DNA of 64,000 nucleotides from DASXUX01 sp036504595 (GTDB lineage Bacteria > Planctomycetota > SZUA-567 > H5-PLA8). A program made the position numbers and the translations under genes. Numbering within the stretch: the first letter of the stretch is position 1; each line of letters starts with the position of its first letter. Under the pieces are notes generated by a model. It did not search any database. It was not told the origin of the DNA and saw only the letters and a list, made by a program, of their open reading frames with translations. Below are positions 48,611 through 57,448 of the stretch, in pieces. The stretch is taken from NCBI GenBank assembly GCA_036504595.1, contig DASXUX010000081.1, forward strand, positions 310,001 through 374,000, written 5' to 3'.

Positions 48611-51600
48611 GTGGACAGCACGATTTCCCCAACTGAACTCACCACCAGCGCGCCGCCGCAACAGGAGCCGGTTACGCCGGCATTTGAGCGCCGCCGCGTG
48701 CTGGCCGCGGCCGTCGATGTCGCGTCGCCGCAAGAGATCGTGCGGTACCTGACCGAACGCGCACAGGAACGAAAAGGATGCTCCGTCGTCGGCATCTCCG
48801 CGCCCTACGCTACTGCGATGGCCGACGACCCAGCTTTGCGGGAAGCGTTTCTTGCCGCGGATGTGCTGGTCCCCGATGGCAAAGGCTTCAGTTGGGGCGC
48901 TCGAATGCTCGGCGTGCCCTGCGGCGAACGCATCGCCATGCCCGATCTTTGCGAGCGCCTTTTGGATGCCGCCAATGCGCGCCGCTGGAAGGTTTTCATC
49001 TACGGCGCGACAGAAAAAGTCAACAACGCTGCATGCGCGAACCTCGCCCGACGGTTTCCAAACGTCATGGTCGCCGGCCAGCACGGCTATGGCCAGACGC
49101 CGGAGACCGAAGACGCTCTGATTGAGCGCCTGCATGCCGAACAGTTCAACCTGCTGCTCGTCGCACGGCCTTCGCCGGACAAGGAACGTTTTCTGGCGCG
49201 CGGCTGCTCACGGGCGGGAGTCGTCGGCTTGGCGGTCGGCGGATATGTTGACATCCTGGGCGGAAGAACGCGCCGCGCGCCACGAGCGGTCCAGGCGATT
49301 GGCATGGAGTGGCTTTACCGCGTCGTTCAGGAACCGCGCCGGCTGTGGAAGCGAGTGGGCTGGGCGAACATGCGGTTCGCCGCTGCTGTGCTGTGGGCGC
49401 ATTTGCGTGGTCCGATGCGGCGGCCGTGGTGGAGCAACCCCGCGATCCACGCGGCGCTCATCGTGCTAGCCGTCAGTGCGGCTTACGTTCCGTCCATCAA
49501 TGCGCCCTATCATTTCGATGATCCGGAATACATTCTCGACAACCCGACGATTCGCTCTTTTGACGCGCTCTCCCAAATCAAGGTGCTCTCGTTCCGCAAG
49601 CTGTGGTGGCTCTCCAATGCGATCTGCTATCGGGCCAGCGAACTGTGGGGCAATCACATGGGCACGCGGCCCGATCCACGCATTTTTCGCGCGTGGAACA
49701 TCGGCTGCCATTTGATTGCCGCGCTGGCGCTTTACGGATTGTTGCGGCGCGTGCTGCGAGCCAGCGGCCACATTGCGGCGGACTCAAAACAATCCGCTGG
49801 CACAGCCTACGACCTGGTTCCTTTTGCCGGCGCGGCAATCTTCGCCGCTCACCCGCTCTGCACGGAATCCGTAACGTACATTTCGGGCCGCGACAATAGC
49901 CAGGGCGGCATGTTCTATCTGCTGGGCCTGTACGCCGCCGCCATTGCCTTCGGCCGCATGTCGGCGGAACGCGCCGGCACGTCGCTGTTCAATCCGCAAT
50001 CCGCAATCCGCAATCCGCATTCTCCGTCCGCTCCTGCCTCCTGCCTCCTGCCTCCTGCCTACTCGCCGTTCTGGCCCGTCTGGCTCTGGCCAATGGTCTG
50101 GGCGATTGGCTTGGGCGCGTGCGCGATGTTGACGAAAGAAAGCCACATCACTTTCTTCCCGGCCGTCGTGCTGCTCTACCTGTGCTTCTATCGCGGCGCT
50201 CAAAGCGGGACGGTATCCTATGGTTTCATGGCCGGTTTGATGGGCGCGCTGGCGGCCTTCTGCGCGGGTTCCATCGGCCGCCGCGAAGGCTACCTGGCAG
50301 TCGCCTCTGAACTGGGCCTGGTGCTGCTGGTTGCCGGCACCGCTTTCGGCGCTCCGTCTGAAAACCCCAGCCCTGTTCGCAGGTTCTGGCAGCAACGGCT
50401 GACGACGACCTGGGCCTTTGTGCTGGCCATCGTCGGCTTTGCCGCCATGTCGATCCTCGCGTTCCCCTACGTTTACGAGCGCACTCTAGTTGCCTTGAGC
50501 GGCCAGGCTGGGAGCAACTGGGTTCGCAGCCTTTGCACGCAAGCCTACGCGCTGCCGTGGCTGCTGTTGCGAGCGGTCGCGCCGTACGGCTTGAACATCG
50601 ACCACGATTTTCCAACGATTGTTTCACCGGGCGAACAGCGGGCGCTGATCTGGGGAGCGCTGGCCTTTATCTACGCCGCCGCGACACTGTGGCAATTCTG
50701 GCGTGCGCGCGCGATACGGCACGTTGCCGTAGCCGTGGGTGTGAGCGCTTCGATCTTCGCGGCTGTCTGCGTGTATAGTACATTGACGCTTCCGTCTCTG
50801 CCCGCATCGCTGTTCTTTGGGCCGGCCGAACCGGCGCTCGACGTTGCTTTGAAGACCGCGCTTTTCGCATTCACATTCGCGTGCTGCTGGCGGTTGCCGC
50901 TGGGCTGGTCAACACCCGTTCTCGCCATCGCGGGCGTCGGCCTCGCCTTCATGTTCCCCCACGGCGCCGACATGCGCGTCGTCTATGGAGCGGCGATCCT
51001 TCTCACGTTGGTAATCTTCGGCGCGCTCGCCATCTGGAAGCGCTGGCTCAGCGGCTTTGCGGTCCTGATGTCGCTGCTGGTGATTGCGCCGACCAACAGC
51101 GTCATCGAACGCGGCGACGTTGTCAGCGAACGCAACTTCTATCTCGTCGCCGCCGGTGGCGCGTGTTTGCTGGCCTGGCTGGCGGCTGCGCTGACGACGT
51201 GGTTGGCCGAGAGTACCTCGCCGAGCGAAGCAGGACAGCCTGCTCCACTGGCGCGCATGCGTGAAGCGGGCCTGTGGACGGGCGTGTTGGCAAGCTGCGT
51301 GGCGATGCCCTTTGTCTCGCTGACCGTGCAGCGCAATCTCGAATGGTGCGACGCCTACCGCCTGTGGGATTCCGCACGCAAACGTTCGCCCAACAAACTG
51401 CGCGTGAACTACAACTTCGGCGTCGCTGCATACGCCAAAAAACGCTACGACGAAGCCGACATGGCCTTCCGCAACGTGATCGAGATCGGCGACGAGATGC
51501 GCGAGCGGAAGCAGTTCCGCCCCGACGAAGGTGTGCAGATTAAGTGCTTCCACATGGCGTATAACAACTACGCCAACCTGGTTATCCGTCGTTCTCTGGT

Positions 51601-52351
51601 CAACGGAAAGAACATTGACCCGAACGCTCTGAGGATGGCTGACGATATCTTCCAGCGCGGAATGGAACGCGCCGGGTATGACCCGGAGCTCACCTGCGGA
51701 TATGCGCAGTTCCTGATGCAGCTCGGCCGCACCACGGACGCTGTGCCGAAACTGCAGCAGTCGATGAATCTGCATCCCTGGGCCGAACAGATCTGCTTAC
51801 CCCTGGGGATGGCCTATCTAGAGATCGGCCACCTGGAGCTGGCCGCGCAGTATTTGCAGCGCGCGGCGCAGGCCAAAGAACATCATACGCTGGGCGTCGA
51901 TCTGGACGTGCCCGCCCAACAGCGCTCGATCGCCGAGGCGCTTTACGGCTTATCGAAGTTGCTGCAGAAGGACAAGGCCGGCGCTCGGGATGCCTTGCGC
52001 AGGTCGCTCGAATTACACCCCACCGGCTTGTCGAACATGCTCGGCGGTTCGCTAAAAGCGCAGAACTCCCGGCTGAAGATGATCAATCCCGACCCGCCCG
52101 ATTTGCTGGCGATGCAGCTCAGCGTCACTCGCCGCGATCTGCTGGAGACCATCGAGGGCGCCATTGACGATCTGGTCAAAGCCCGCGCCGGCCAGGACAC
52201 GACGCTCTGGCGCATGCTGCGTGGAATGATCGACACCGAACTTCAACGCCGCGCCGCCTTGCAGGAAAAGCGCCGCACCTTTGGCTTCTTCGATGACCCC
52301 GATTCTTTCGACGCGCCAGACGCCGCGACACCGAAGGACGGGAAGAAGTAG
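48611..52351 (+). CDS. WecG/TagA-type glycosyltransferase fused to TMTC-like membrane and TPR domains
   Basis: 1246 aa. Residues about 30-250 are a GT26 (WecG/TagA/CpsF) domain: ADVLVPDGKGFSW, WKVFIYGATEKVN and AVGGYVDILGGRTRRAPRAV, then GMEWLYRVVQEPRRLWKRV. From about 275 there are ten or more membrane helices with PYHFDDPEYILDNPTIRSF, the entry motif of TMTC-like proteins. The last 300 residues contain TPRs (RVNYNFGVAAYAKKRYDEAD). An ITEYNPQS-like repeat, FNPQSAIRNPHS, plus ASCLLPPAYS at about 460 is encoded by heptamer DNA. The fusion is unusual; GTG 48611 is the best start, with a weak ribosome site. Confidence 0.8.
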   Translation: MDSTISPTELTTSAPPQQEPVTPAFERRRVLAAAVDVASPQEIVRYLTERAQERKGCSVVGISAPYATAMADDPALREAFLAADVLVPDGKGFSWGARMLGVPCGERIAMPDLCERLLDAANARRWKVFIYGATEKVNNAACANLARRFPNVMVAGQHGYGQTPETEDALIERLHAEQFNLLLVARPSPDKERFLARGCSRAGVVGLAVGGYVDILGGRTRRAPRAVQAIGMEWLYRVVQEPRRLWKRVGWANMRFAAAVLWAHLRGPMRRPWWSNPAIHAALIVLAVSAAYVPSINAPYHFDDPEYILDNPTIRSFDALSQIKVLSFRKLWWLSNAICYRASELWGNHMGTRPDPRIFRAWNIGCHLIAALALYGLLRRVLRASGHIAADSKQSAGTAYDLVPFAGAAIFAAHPLCTESVTYISGRDNSQGGMFYLLGLYAAAIAFGRMSAERAGTSLFNPQSAIRNPHSPSAPASCLLPPAYSPFWPVWLWPMVWAIGLGACAMLTKESHITFFPAVVLLYLCFYRGAQSGTVSYGFMAGLMGALAAFCAGSIGRREGYLAVASELGLVLLVAGTAFGAPSENPSPVRRFWQQRLTTTWAFVLAIVGFAAMSILAFPYVYERTLVALSGQAGSNWVRSLCTQAYALPWLLLRAVAPYGLNIDHDFPTIVSPGEQRALIWGALAFIYAAATLWQFWRARAIRHVAVAVGVSASIFAAVCVYSTLTLPSLPASLFFGPAEPALDVALKTALFAFTFACCWRLPLGWSTPVLAIAGVGLAFMFPHGADMRVVYGAAILLTLVIFGALAIWKRWLSGFAVLMSLLVIAPTNSVIERGDVVSERNFYLVAAGGACLLAWLAAALTTWLAESTSPSEAGQPAPLARMREAGLWTGVLASCVAMPFVSLTVQRNLEWCDAYRLWDSARKRSPNKLRVNYNFGVAAYAKKRYDEADMAFRNVIEIGDEMRERKQFRPDEGVQIKCFHMAYNNYANLVIRRSLVNGKNIDPNALRMADDIFQRGMERAGYDPELTCGYAQFLMQLGRTTDAVPKLQQSMNLHPWAEQICLPLGMAYLEIGHLELAAQYLQRAAQAKEHHTLGVDLDVPAQQRSIAEALYGLSKLLQKDKAGARDALRRSLELHPTGLSNMLGGSLKAQNSRLKMINPDPPDLLAMQLSVTRRDLLETIEGAIDDLVKARAGQDTTLWRMLRGMIDTELQRRAALQEKRRTFGFFDDPDSFDAPDAATPKDGKK
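49990..50066. repeat. Two heptamer repeat types inside a coding frame
   Basis: AATCCGCAATCCGCAATCCG (49993-50012, the GGATTGC unit complemented) is followed by CTCCTGCCTCCTGCCTCCTG (50031-50061 region, the GGCAGGA unit complemented). Both stay in frame with the GT26/TMTC gene. Confidence 0.85.
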
Positions 52352-52373
52352 CCCGGCGTGGTGCAGCTCCTGC

Positions 52374-53219
52374 CTAATGCCACCCGCCGTTCCCAGACTC
52401 CGCCCACCGTTTCTTCAGATGCTCCAACAGCGGCTTGCTTTGGCTGGCGATATCGTCCAGTCGGCCCTCGAACGAGCAGCGCTGATCGTAGCCCGCTTTT
52501 CTCAGCGCGCGGAAGAAGCCCACGAAATCTTCTTCGCCTGTCTGCGAGTACCCCGGCGCGACGCGCCCACGATCGGCAACGTGAACGTGGCACAGACGTT
52601 TTCCGGCCGCGGTGATCTGCGTCAACGGCTCGTTCTCCTCAGCGATGTGATATAGATCAGCCAGCAGGCGAATCCGCGGCTGGCCGATGGCATCCATGAG
52701 CCGCGCACCGCACTGGACGGTCTGAATCAGGTTGTCTTCTTTTCGGTTGAGCGGCTCGATCGCCACGTCGATTCCAATCTCGGCGGCGATTGGCCCCAGC
52801 GCTTTGCCGAAAGCGATGAACTGTTCTTCAGCGCGAGAACGTTCGAAATCCGGAGCGATCTTCCGTGCGCCCGATGAGCCCAGCACCACGACTTGCCCGC
52901 CGAGCGCCTTGCAGCGCCGCAAAGCCGTCCGGCAATACTCCAGCACGCCAGGCAGGTTCACGTCCGGCCCGGTGATGCGATGCTGCGCCGGGATAAAACT
53001 GTTGAATGCCTCCGCGCGCAAGGGCGAGCGCGCCATTTCCTCCAGGAGCGGCTTAAAGGTCTCTTCGGGTTGCGCCGGCGAAACAGCTCCGACCGGGAAC
53101 TCGACGTAATCGGCGCCTGCAGCCCGCAACATTTCCATGAGCGCGGGCACGGAGGAGAGCGGCTGGTCTTTTACCTGCGGCGCGAACGAACCTGGCCCGC
53201 AACAAATGCCGAAGCGCAT
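52374..53219 (-). CDS. Sugar phosphate isomerase/epimerase-family TIM barrel
   Basis: 281 aa, AP-endonuclease-2/xylose-isomerase-like TIM barrel. MRFGICCGPGSFAPQV begins strand 1. GADYVEFPVGAVSP, RCKALGGQVVVLGSSGARKI, GIDVAIEPLNRKEDNLIQTV (metal-binding Glu), IRLLADLYHIAEE (Asp and His) and RLCHVHVADRGRVAPG (His, Asp-x-x) follow in family order. The last Glu is in CSFEGRLDD. Members isomerise or epimerise keto-sugars and often accompany Gfo/Idh/MocA enzymes like the one at 40.5 kb. GGGAGGGG sets ATG 53219; the longer frame runs into the GGCACG palindrome. Confidence 0.88.
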   Translation of the reverse strand: MRFGICCGPGSFAPQVKDQPLSSVPALMEMLRAAGADYVEFPVGAVSPAQPEETFKPLLEEMARSPLRAEAFNSFIPAQHRITGPDVNLPGVLEYCRTALRRCKALGGQVVVLGSSGARKIAPDFERSRAEEQFIAFGKALGPIAAEIGIDVAIEPLNRKEDNLIQTVQCGARLMDAIGQPRIRLLADLYHIAEENEPLTQITAAGKRLCHVHVADRGRVAPGYSQTGEEDFVGFFRALRKAGYDQRCSFEGRLDDIASQSKPLLEHLKKRWAESGNGGWH

Positions 53220-53240
53220 GAATGCCCCTCCCTGGAACTG

Positions 53241-53364
53241 TGTGTGGCACGGGCAGGCCGCGACGCGTTCGTTTGCGGCGCGGATTGCCCGTGCGGCGAC
53301 CCCGGGTCCACAGGCAATCTGCCGGAGCAAAAAGACGCTCCGGCAACCTGCCCGTGCCACACAC
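53241..53364. repeat. GGCACG-family long palindrome
   Basis: The outer arms are TGTGTGGCACGGGCAGG (53241-53257) and CCTGCCCGTGCCACACAC-type (53347-53364). Inner hairpins are GCCGCGACGCG/GCGGCGCGG-type and GCCGGAGC-AAAAAGAC-GCTCCGGC. It lies between the TIM-barrel gene and the Lys/Glu-rich protein gene. Confidence 0.85.
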
Positions 53365-53369
53365 GAAGT

Positions 53370-54665
53370 CTACCTATTTCGCTTGAATGCGTCTTCGCGG
53401 CTGAGATGGGGAACTGTGTCGCGCATGGCTTTGTCTACGGGACGGATAAAACTGTCAGCCGGCGGCGGTGGCCGCTGCTCCCCCGTGACCAATTCTGCGG
53501 TGGTGGGCGGTCGCGGCCATTCCTTCTTCGCGAGCTTCAGCTCGCGGGCTGTTTTGAGCTTGGCCAGGTATTCGGGATCGGTCGGTTCGATCTTCTTCTC
53601 GCCAAGCTGCGCCGGCAGCCGATCGAAGTTCTCGTTGTACCAGTCGATATAGTGCTTCAGTGCTTCCTGCACCATCGCGCTTTCCGGCATCACGGCTGGG
53701 ACAAATGGCTGGCCGGAGATGGCCGGCATCGTATCGCGAATCGCGCGGATGAACGGCACCTGCCAGTTTGCCGCCTGGCCTGTGGCGGGCATGGCGGAGT
53801 AGAAGACTTCAAGAACCTGTTTGACAGCGGTGCGGCCATTGAGCTGTCCGACCAGCGACATGCAGCTTGCGCGAGCCTCGACGTTGGCATGCTGGATTCC
53901 AGCCACCAGGTACGGGAGGGCTTCCGCTCCCAGCGCGGCGATCTCGCCTTTGGCGGCGGAGCGTTGTCCGGCGTCTGGTGTCGCCATCCGTTCCAGCGCG
54001 GCCAAGAACGCTTTCTCCTTGTCCTCACTCATGCGCTTGGCGTGATCGGGAAAGCCGGGAAGGTCGGGCGGCGGAGTCCAATCATCTTTGACTTCTTCTT
54101 TCTTTCCGTCTTCCTTCTTGGCGGTCTCTTCTTTTCCGTCCTCTTTCTTCCGCGGTTCGGCCTTTTCGTCCTTAGTCGCGACCTCTTCCTTCTTGCCGTC
54201 CTCTTTCTTTGCCGTCTCGCTCGTCTTCGGATCTTCTTTCTTCACGTCGCCATTTGCGGTCTTCTCGTCTTCTTTCTTTGCGGTGCCTTCCTTCGGTGGT
54301 TCCACTTTTGCGGCGACATCGCCAGTCTTCGTATCGAGCTTCTTGGCGTCGCCCGTTGCGGTCTTGTCTTCAGGCTTAATCGCCGGTTTCACTTCTTTTG
54401 GCGCGGCGGTTTCCTTCGGCTTTTCGGCGGGGAGCACTTCCGCAGGCTTGGCCACCTTGCTCTCGCGCACCACGGTCTCCACGTCCGCGCGGCGGAACGA
54501 CTGTATGGTGCCGGTGGAGCGCTTGATGACGATCGTGCTGCTGTTCTCTTCGATGATGGTGCCGTTGATCTCGGAGCCATCCTTCAGAAAGATGGTGTCT
54601 GCCCGGCAACAAACGCCAACCGTGCAAGCCAGAACGATCACAGCAAGTGCTTGCGTCGCGCGCAT
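53370..54665 (-). CDS. Secreted protein with Sm-like N-terminus, Lys/Glu linker and helical-repeat C-terminus
   Basis: 431 aa with a signal peptide (MRATQALAVIVLACTVGVCC). Mature residues about 23-65, DTIFLKDGSEINGTIIEENS and STIVIKRSTGTIQSFRRADV, are a small beta barrel of the type found N-terminal in many planctomycete secreted proteins. Residues about 75-195 are an extreme Lys/Glu/Ala/Pro linker (KKEDGKKEEVATKDEKAEPR and similar). From about 210, ALERMATPDAGQRSAAKGEI and LVAGIQHANVEARASCMSLV look like HEAT repeats. The role is unknown. AAAGGAG precedes ATG 54665. Confidence 0.7.
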   Translation of the reverse strand: MRATQALAVIVLACTVGVCCRADTIFLKDGSEINGTIIEENSSTIVIKRSTGTIQSFRRADVETVVRESKVAKPAEVLPAEKPKETAAPKEVKPAIKPEDKTATGDAKKLDTKTGDVAAKVEPPKEGTAKKEDEKTANGDVKKEDPKTSETAKKEDGKKEEVATKDEKAEPRKKEDGKEETAKKEDGKKEEVKDDWTPPPDLPGFPDHAKRMSEDKEKAFLAALERMATPDAGQRSAAKGEIAALGAEALPYLVAGIQHANVEARASCMSLVGQLNGRTAVKQVLEVFYSAMPATGQAANWQVPFIRAIRDTMPAISGQPFVPAVMPESAMVQEALKHYIDWYNENFDRLPAQLGEKKIEPTDPEYLAKLKTARELKLAKKEWPRPPTTAELVTGEQRPPPPADSFIRPVDKAMRDTVPHLSREDAFKRNR

Positions 54666-54799
54666 GGCAATCTCCTTTAACAGAGCCAGAGGTCCGGAAG
54701 AACGCCCCCCGACCCTTAGAACTTTACTGATAAGACGCCCCGCTGACTAGCCTTACTTCGTGAAAAGTGCCTTTTCCGCAAGCAGCATGGAGGCTTCGC

Positions 54800-55300
54800 C
54801 TATGAATTCAGCCCCTTCTCCTTGTCGCTATATAGCCATTCCCGGGACGCCGCGCCCGAACCGCCACTCGGGGGCAGCAGCTCGCCGGGACTGAACCACA
54901 GTCTGATTTCCCGCTCCGCCGAGTCCGGCTTATCCGATGCGTGGATCAGGTTGTTTCGTCCTGACAGCGCCAAATCGCCGCGAATCGTGCCGCTCGGCGC
55001 CTCGCGCGCCAGTGTCGGTCCGACGATGGCCCGCGCAACGCGGATGGCCTCCAGTCCCTCCAGGCACAACACAACCACCGGCCCGCTCGTGATGAACTGG
55101 AGCAACGGCGGATAGAAATCCTTCCCGAGATGCTCGCGGTAATGTTCTTCGGCCAGCGCGCGTTCGGGGCGCGTCATCTTCATCCCGACGACGCTCAGCC
55201 CGCGTTTTTCGAAACGGCTGATGATCTCTCCGATCAGTCCGCGTGCGACTCCGTCCGGCTTGATGATGATCAACGTGCGTTCGTGCAGAGCTAAGCTCAA
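54800..55300 (-). CDS. ndk: Nucleoside diphosphate kinase
   Basis: Balances NTP and dNTP pools by phosphate transfer through a His. RTLIIIKPDGVARGLIGEI is the N-terminal strand and P loop equivalent. RPERALAEEHYREHLGKDFY and SGPVVVLCLEGLEAIRVARA follow. The active His is in GRNNLIHASDKPDSAEREI (about 117). A C-terminal extension (LPPSGGSGAASREWLYSDKE) makes it 166 aa versus about 140-150. No ATG is available: TTG 55300 follows GGAGAG at 55308-55313 with 7-nt spacing, while a TTG at 55315 lacks a ribosome site, so I take 55300. Confidence 0.93.
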   Translation of the reverse strand: MSLALHERTLIIIKPDGVARGLIGEIISRFEKRGLSVVGMKMTRPERALAEEHYREHLGKDFYPPLLQFITSGPVVVLCLEGLEAIRVARAIVGPTLAREAPSGTIRGDLALSGRNNLIHASDKPDSAEREIRLWFSPGELLPPSGGSGAASREWLYSDKEKGLNS

Positions 55301-55327
55301 TATCCGGCTCTCCAATGAATGGATGGC

Positions 55328-55951
55328 CTAGGCGCTTTCTACATTGACTGGCGTCGAGGACCGGTCCACCTCATCCGGTAATTCACGGAGAGGCTTTAGG
55401 CCCCATGACTCCGGGTCCGGCGGCAGTTCCAGGCAGTCGAACGAAGCAATCCGCGTGGCGAAACATTCCTCGCCTAACACATGGATCAGGAACGCGCGCA
55501 CCTCGGAGATGTTCTCCTCATAGGCCGGAGGCCGGTGCCGCGTAAACAACGTCAAATGCTGCCGTTCGGGTTCCGGGCGCAGCCGGAACCAGATGTCTTC
55601 AGCTTTGAAACCCCACTCCAGCAGCATGGTGCCGAGATGCTGCCGCGGGATCAGTGCCTTGATGCGCCAACCCGGCAGCGCTGGGGATGCGGCGACCAGT
55701 TCGCTGGCCAGGTGAAACGCGGAGGGAATGGCATCGGCGCTGATGAAGAGCTCGCGAATTCCGCCCTGCTTCTGGTTCATGTCGAAGGTCAAACTCGGCC
55801 CGCGCCCGGAGTAACCCTTGGGCTGATGGATGTGACGAAGCTCCTGCTGCAATTCATTCGAGAGCCGGATCTGGTCGTCTTCAAAATGCCACAGACGCGC
55901 AGCGTTCTCGCTGAACCACTTCCAGAATGCTTTGACCTTCTCCTGTCGCAT
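55328..55951 (-). CDS. Conserved hypothetical protein
   Basis: A soluble protein of 207 aa with no signal peptide. KVKAFWKWFSENAARLWHFE at the N-terminus and GGIRELFISADAIPSAFHLA resemble an uncharacterised family seen in several phyla, in which a helical start is followed by an alpha/beta domain with a REFVISADG-type motif. WRIKALIPRQHLGTMLLEWG and LTLFTRHRPPAYEENISEVR follow. No catalytic motif is evident. It ends 27 nt before the ndk start on the same strand, so the two may be co-transcribed. Confidence 0.65.
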   Translation of the reverse strand: MRQEKVKAFWKWFSENAARLWHFEDDQIRLSNELQQELRHIHQPKGYSGRGPSLTFDMNQKQGGIRELFISADAIPSAFHLASELVAASPALPGWRIKALIPRQHLGTMLLEWGFKAEDIWFRLRPEPERQHLTLFTRHRPPAYEENISEVRAFLIHVLGEECFATRIASFDCLELPPDPESWGLKPLRELPDEVDRSSTPVNVESA

Positions 55952-56111
55952 CGGGCTCTTCCGCCTGCAAACGAGCGTCGGTTCCCATCGTGCACATTAG
56001 GTCCAATCAGCCTATCATGGAGCAACTTTGCGCCTCGTCAATCACAACTTCCCTACAATCGGTTTTAAGCTGGGTTATACGGATACGGGGCAAAGGCACT
56101 GGGGGAAACTG

Positions 56112-57323
56112 ATGCGACACTATTTCTTCGCGCTGATTGTTCTGGCGATGGCTATAACAGCGGCGGAGCCTGTTCAACTCAGCATAGACGCCACAAAAGA
56201 GACCGGGGAGGCGCGCCCTCGCGTCGGCTTTTTGGGCGGGCTGCGCGACGAGATCCCGGACTCAACCATCCAGCCGCTGCATCCAACTCTGTGGCGTATC
56301 GGACATCAATTCCGCGGCCGGATCAAGTCTGGCTTGAACGGCGCCATCGACCGCGTGAGCGTTCTCGGCGCGACGTACAAACTGGTAATGAGCGATCTGA
56401 TCGACAGTAAGCCTCAAACGGATTGGACGAAGTATGAGGACGACGTGAAGAAACTCGTGCGTGAAGTCGGTCCGCGAGCGAAGACAATCATCTGGGAACC
56501 TGTCAACGAGCCCGATTGCAGCCACAAGCCCATCGACAAGTACTACGAACTTTACGGCCACGCGTTCAAGGCACTGCGTGAGGCCGAACCTGCCGCGCTG
56601 ATCTGCGGGCCGGGATTCGCGTTCCCGAATTTCGAAAAGTATCGTGTGTTCCTCGATTACTGCCGCGACCACAAACTGGAATGCAATTACCTCGCTTGGC
56701 ACTTCACCGGCTGGGATCCGAATTATCCCGAGCAGGCGAAGTGGAAGCTCGGCGATATGCGCCAGTTCATCGCGCAATATCCCGAGCAGAAGATTCGCGA
56801 AATTCATTGTGACGAATGGGGCGCCGGCCCCGACAAGCCCGGCCGTTTGCATCCCGGCCGCGCCGTCGTGTGGTTTCACTATCTGGAAAATGTCTACAAA
56901 GTAGACCGGGCCTGCCGCGCGAATTGGGGCAAAGAAGACGACTATCTCGGTGGCATCGTCACGCTCAAAGGCGAGACCTATCCCGTTTACCACGCCTACC
57001 GTCTCTATGGACAAATGACCGGGAAGATGCTGTCCGTCAGCGGCAACAGCAGCACGCTCGCCTGCCTGGCTGCAAAGAACAAGGACGCGCTTCAGATTCT
57101 GGTGGGCAGTATTCGCAAAGGACAAGAGCAGGTCGTTCTTGAGATCAAAGGCTTCAAGGGCAAGATAGAGACCGCTCAGATGATTCCCGGCAAAGACCTG
57201 AATACGCCCCTGACAACGCTCCCGCCGCTCAACGCAAAGCTGGAGCAACGGAATGGCGCAGTGCGGATCACGCTGGACATGGAAGAGAATCAGGCCTGTT
57301 TCCTGGTGCTTAAACCCGAGTGA
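56112..57323 (+). CDS. Secreted clan-A glycoside hydrolase (GH39-like)
   Basis: 403 aa with a signal peptide (MRHYFFALIVLAMAITAAEP). The catalytic TIM barrel shows LWRIGHQFRGRIKSGL, then AKTIIWEPVNEPDCSHKPID (acid/base Glu of the NEP motif at about 135) and EIHCDEWGAGPDKPGRLHPG (nucleophile Glu at about 236). The latter is the clan GH-A pattern seen in GH39 and relatives (xylosidases, iduronidases). KALREAEPAALICGPGFAFP is also typical of GH39. A C-terminal beta domain (SSTLACLAAKNKDALQILVG) completes it. ATG 56112, just before the signal peptide, follows GGGGGAAA. Confidence 0.85.
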   Translation: MRHYFFALIVLAMAITAAEPVQLSIDATKETGEARPRVGFLGGLRDEIPDSTIQPLHPTLWRIGHQFRGRIKSGLNGAIDRVSVLGATYKLVMSDLIDSKPQTDWTKYEDDVKKLVREVGPRAKTIIWEPVNEPDCSHKPIDKYYELYGHAFKALREAEPAALICGPGFAFPNFEKYRVFLDYCRDHKLECNYLAWHFTGWDPNYPEQAKWKLGDMRQFIAQYPEQKIREIHCDEWGAGPDKPGRLHPGRAVVWFHYLENVYKVDRACRANWGKEDDYLGGIVTLKGETYPVYHAYRLYGQMTGKMLSVSGNSSTLACLAAKNKDALQILVGSIRKGQEQVVLEIKGFKGKIETAQMIPGKDLNTPLTTLPPLNAKLEQRNGAVRITLDMEENQACFLVLKPE

Positions 57324-57344
57324 GACCGTCGTTCGCTGATCACC

Positions 57345-57400
57345 CAATTTCCCTCTGTGTCCTCCGTGTCCTCTGTGGTAAGACTTTTCCCGGGAATGCC
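57345..57400. repeat. TGTGTCCTCCGTGTCCTC repeat and small palindrome
   Basis: CCTCTGTGTCCTCCGTGTCC (57350-57369) is the complement of the repeat at about 63523-63550 (ACAGAGGACACGGAGGACAC). CCCGGGAATGCCCGGG (57388-57403) follows. Confidence 0.75.
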
Positions 57401-57448
57401 CGGGCACGCAAAGTGCATATATAGGGCAACAAGACCCTGGAGACCTGC

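Noticed and set aside
52893..54680. A 595-codon plus-strand frame with Phe/Leu/Ser-rich hydrophobic sequence
   Set aside because: It is the reverse complement of the Lys/Glu-rich linker of the minus-strand secreted protein; apparent membrane helices are an artefact.
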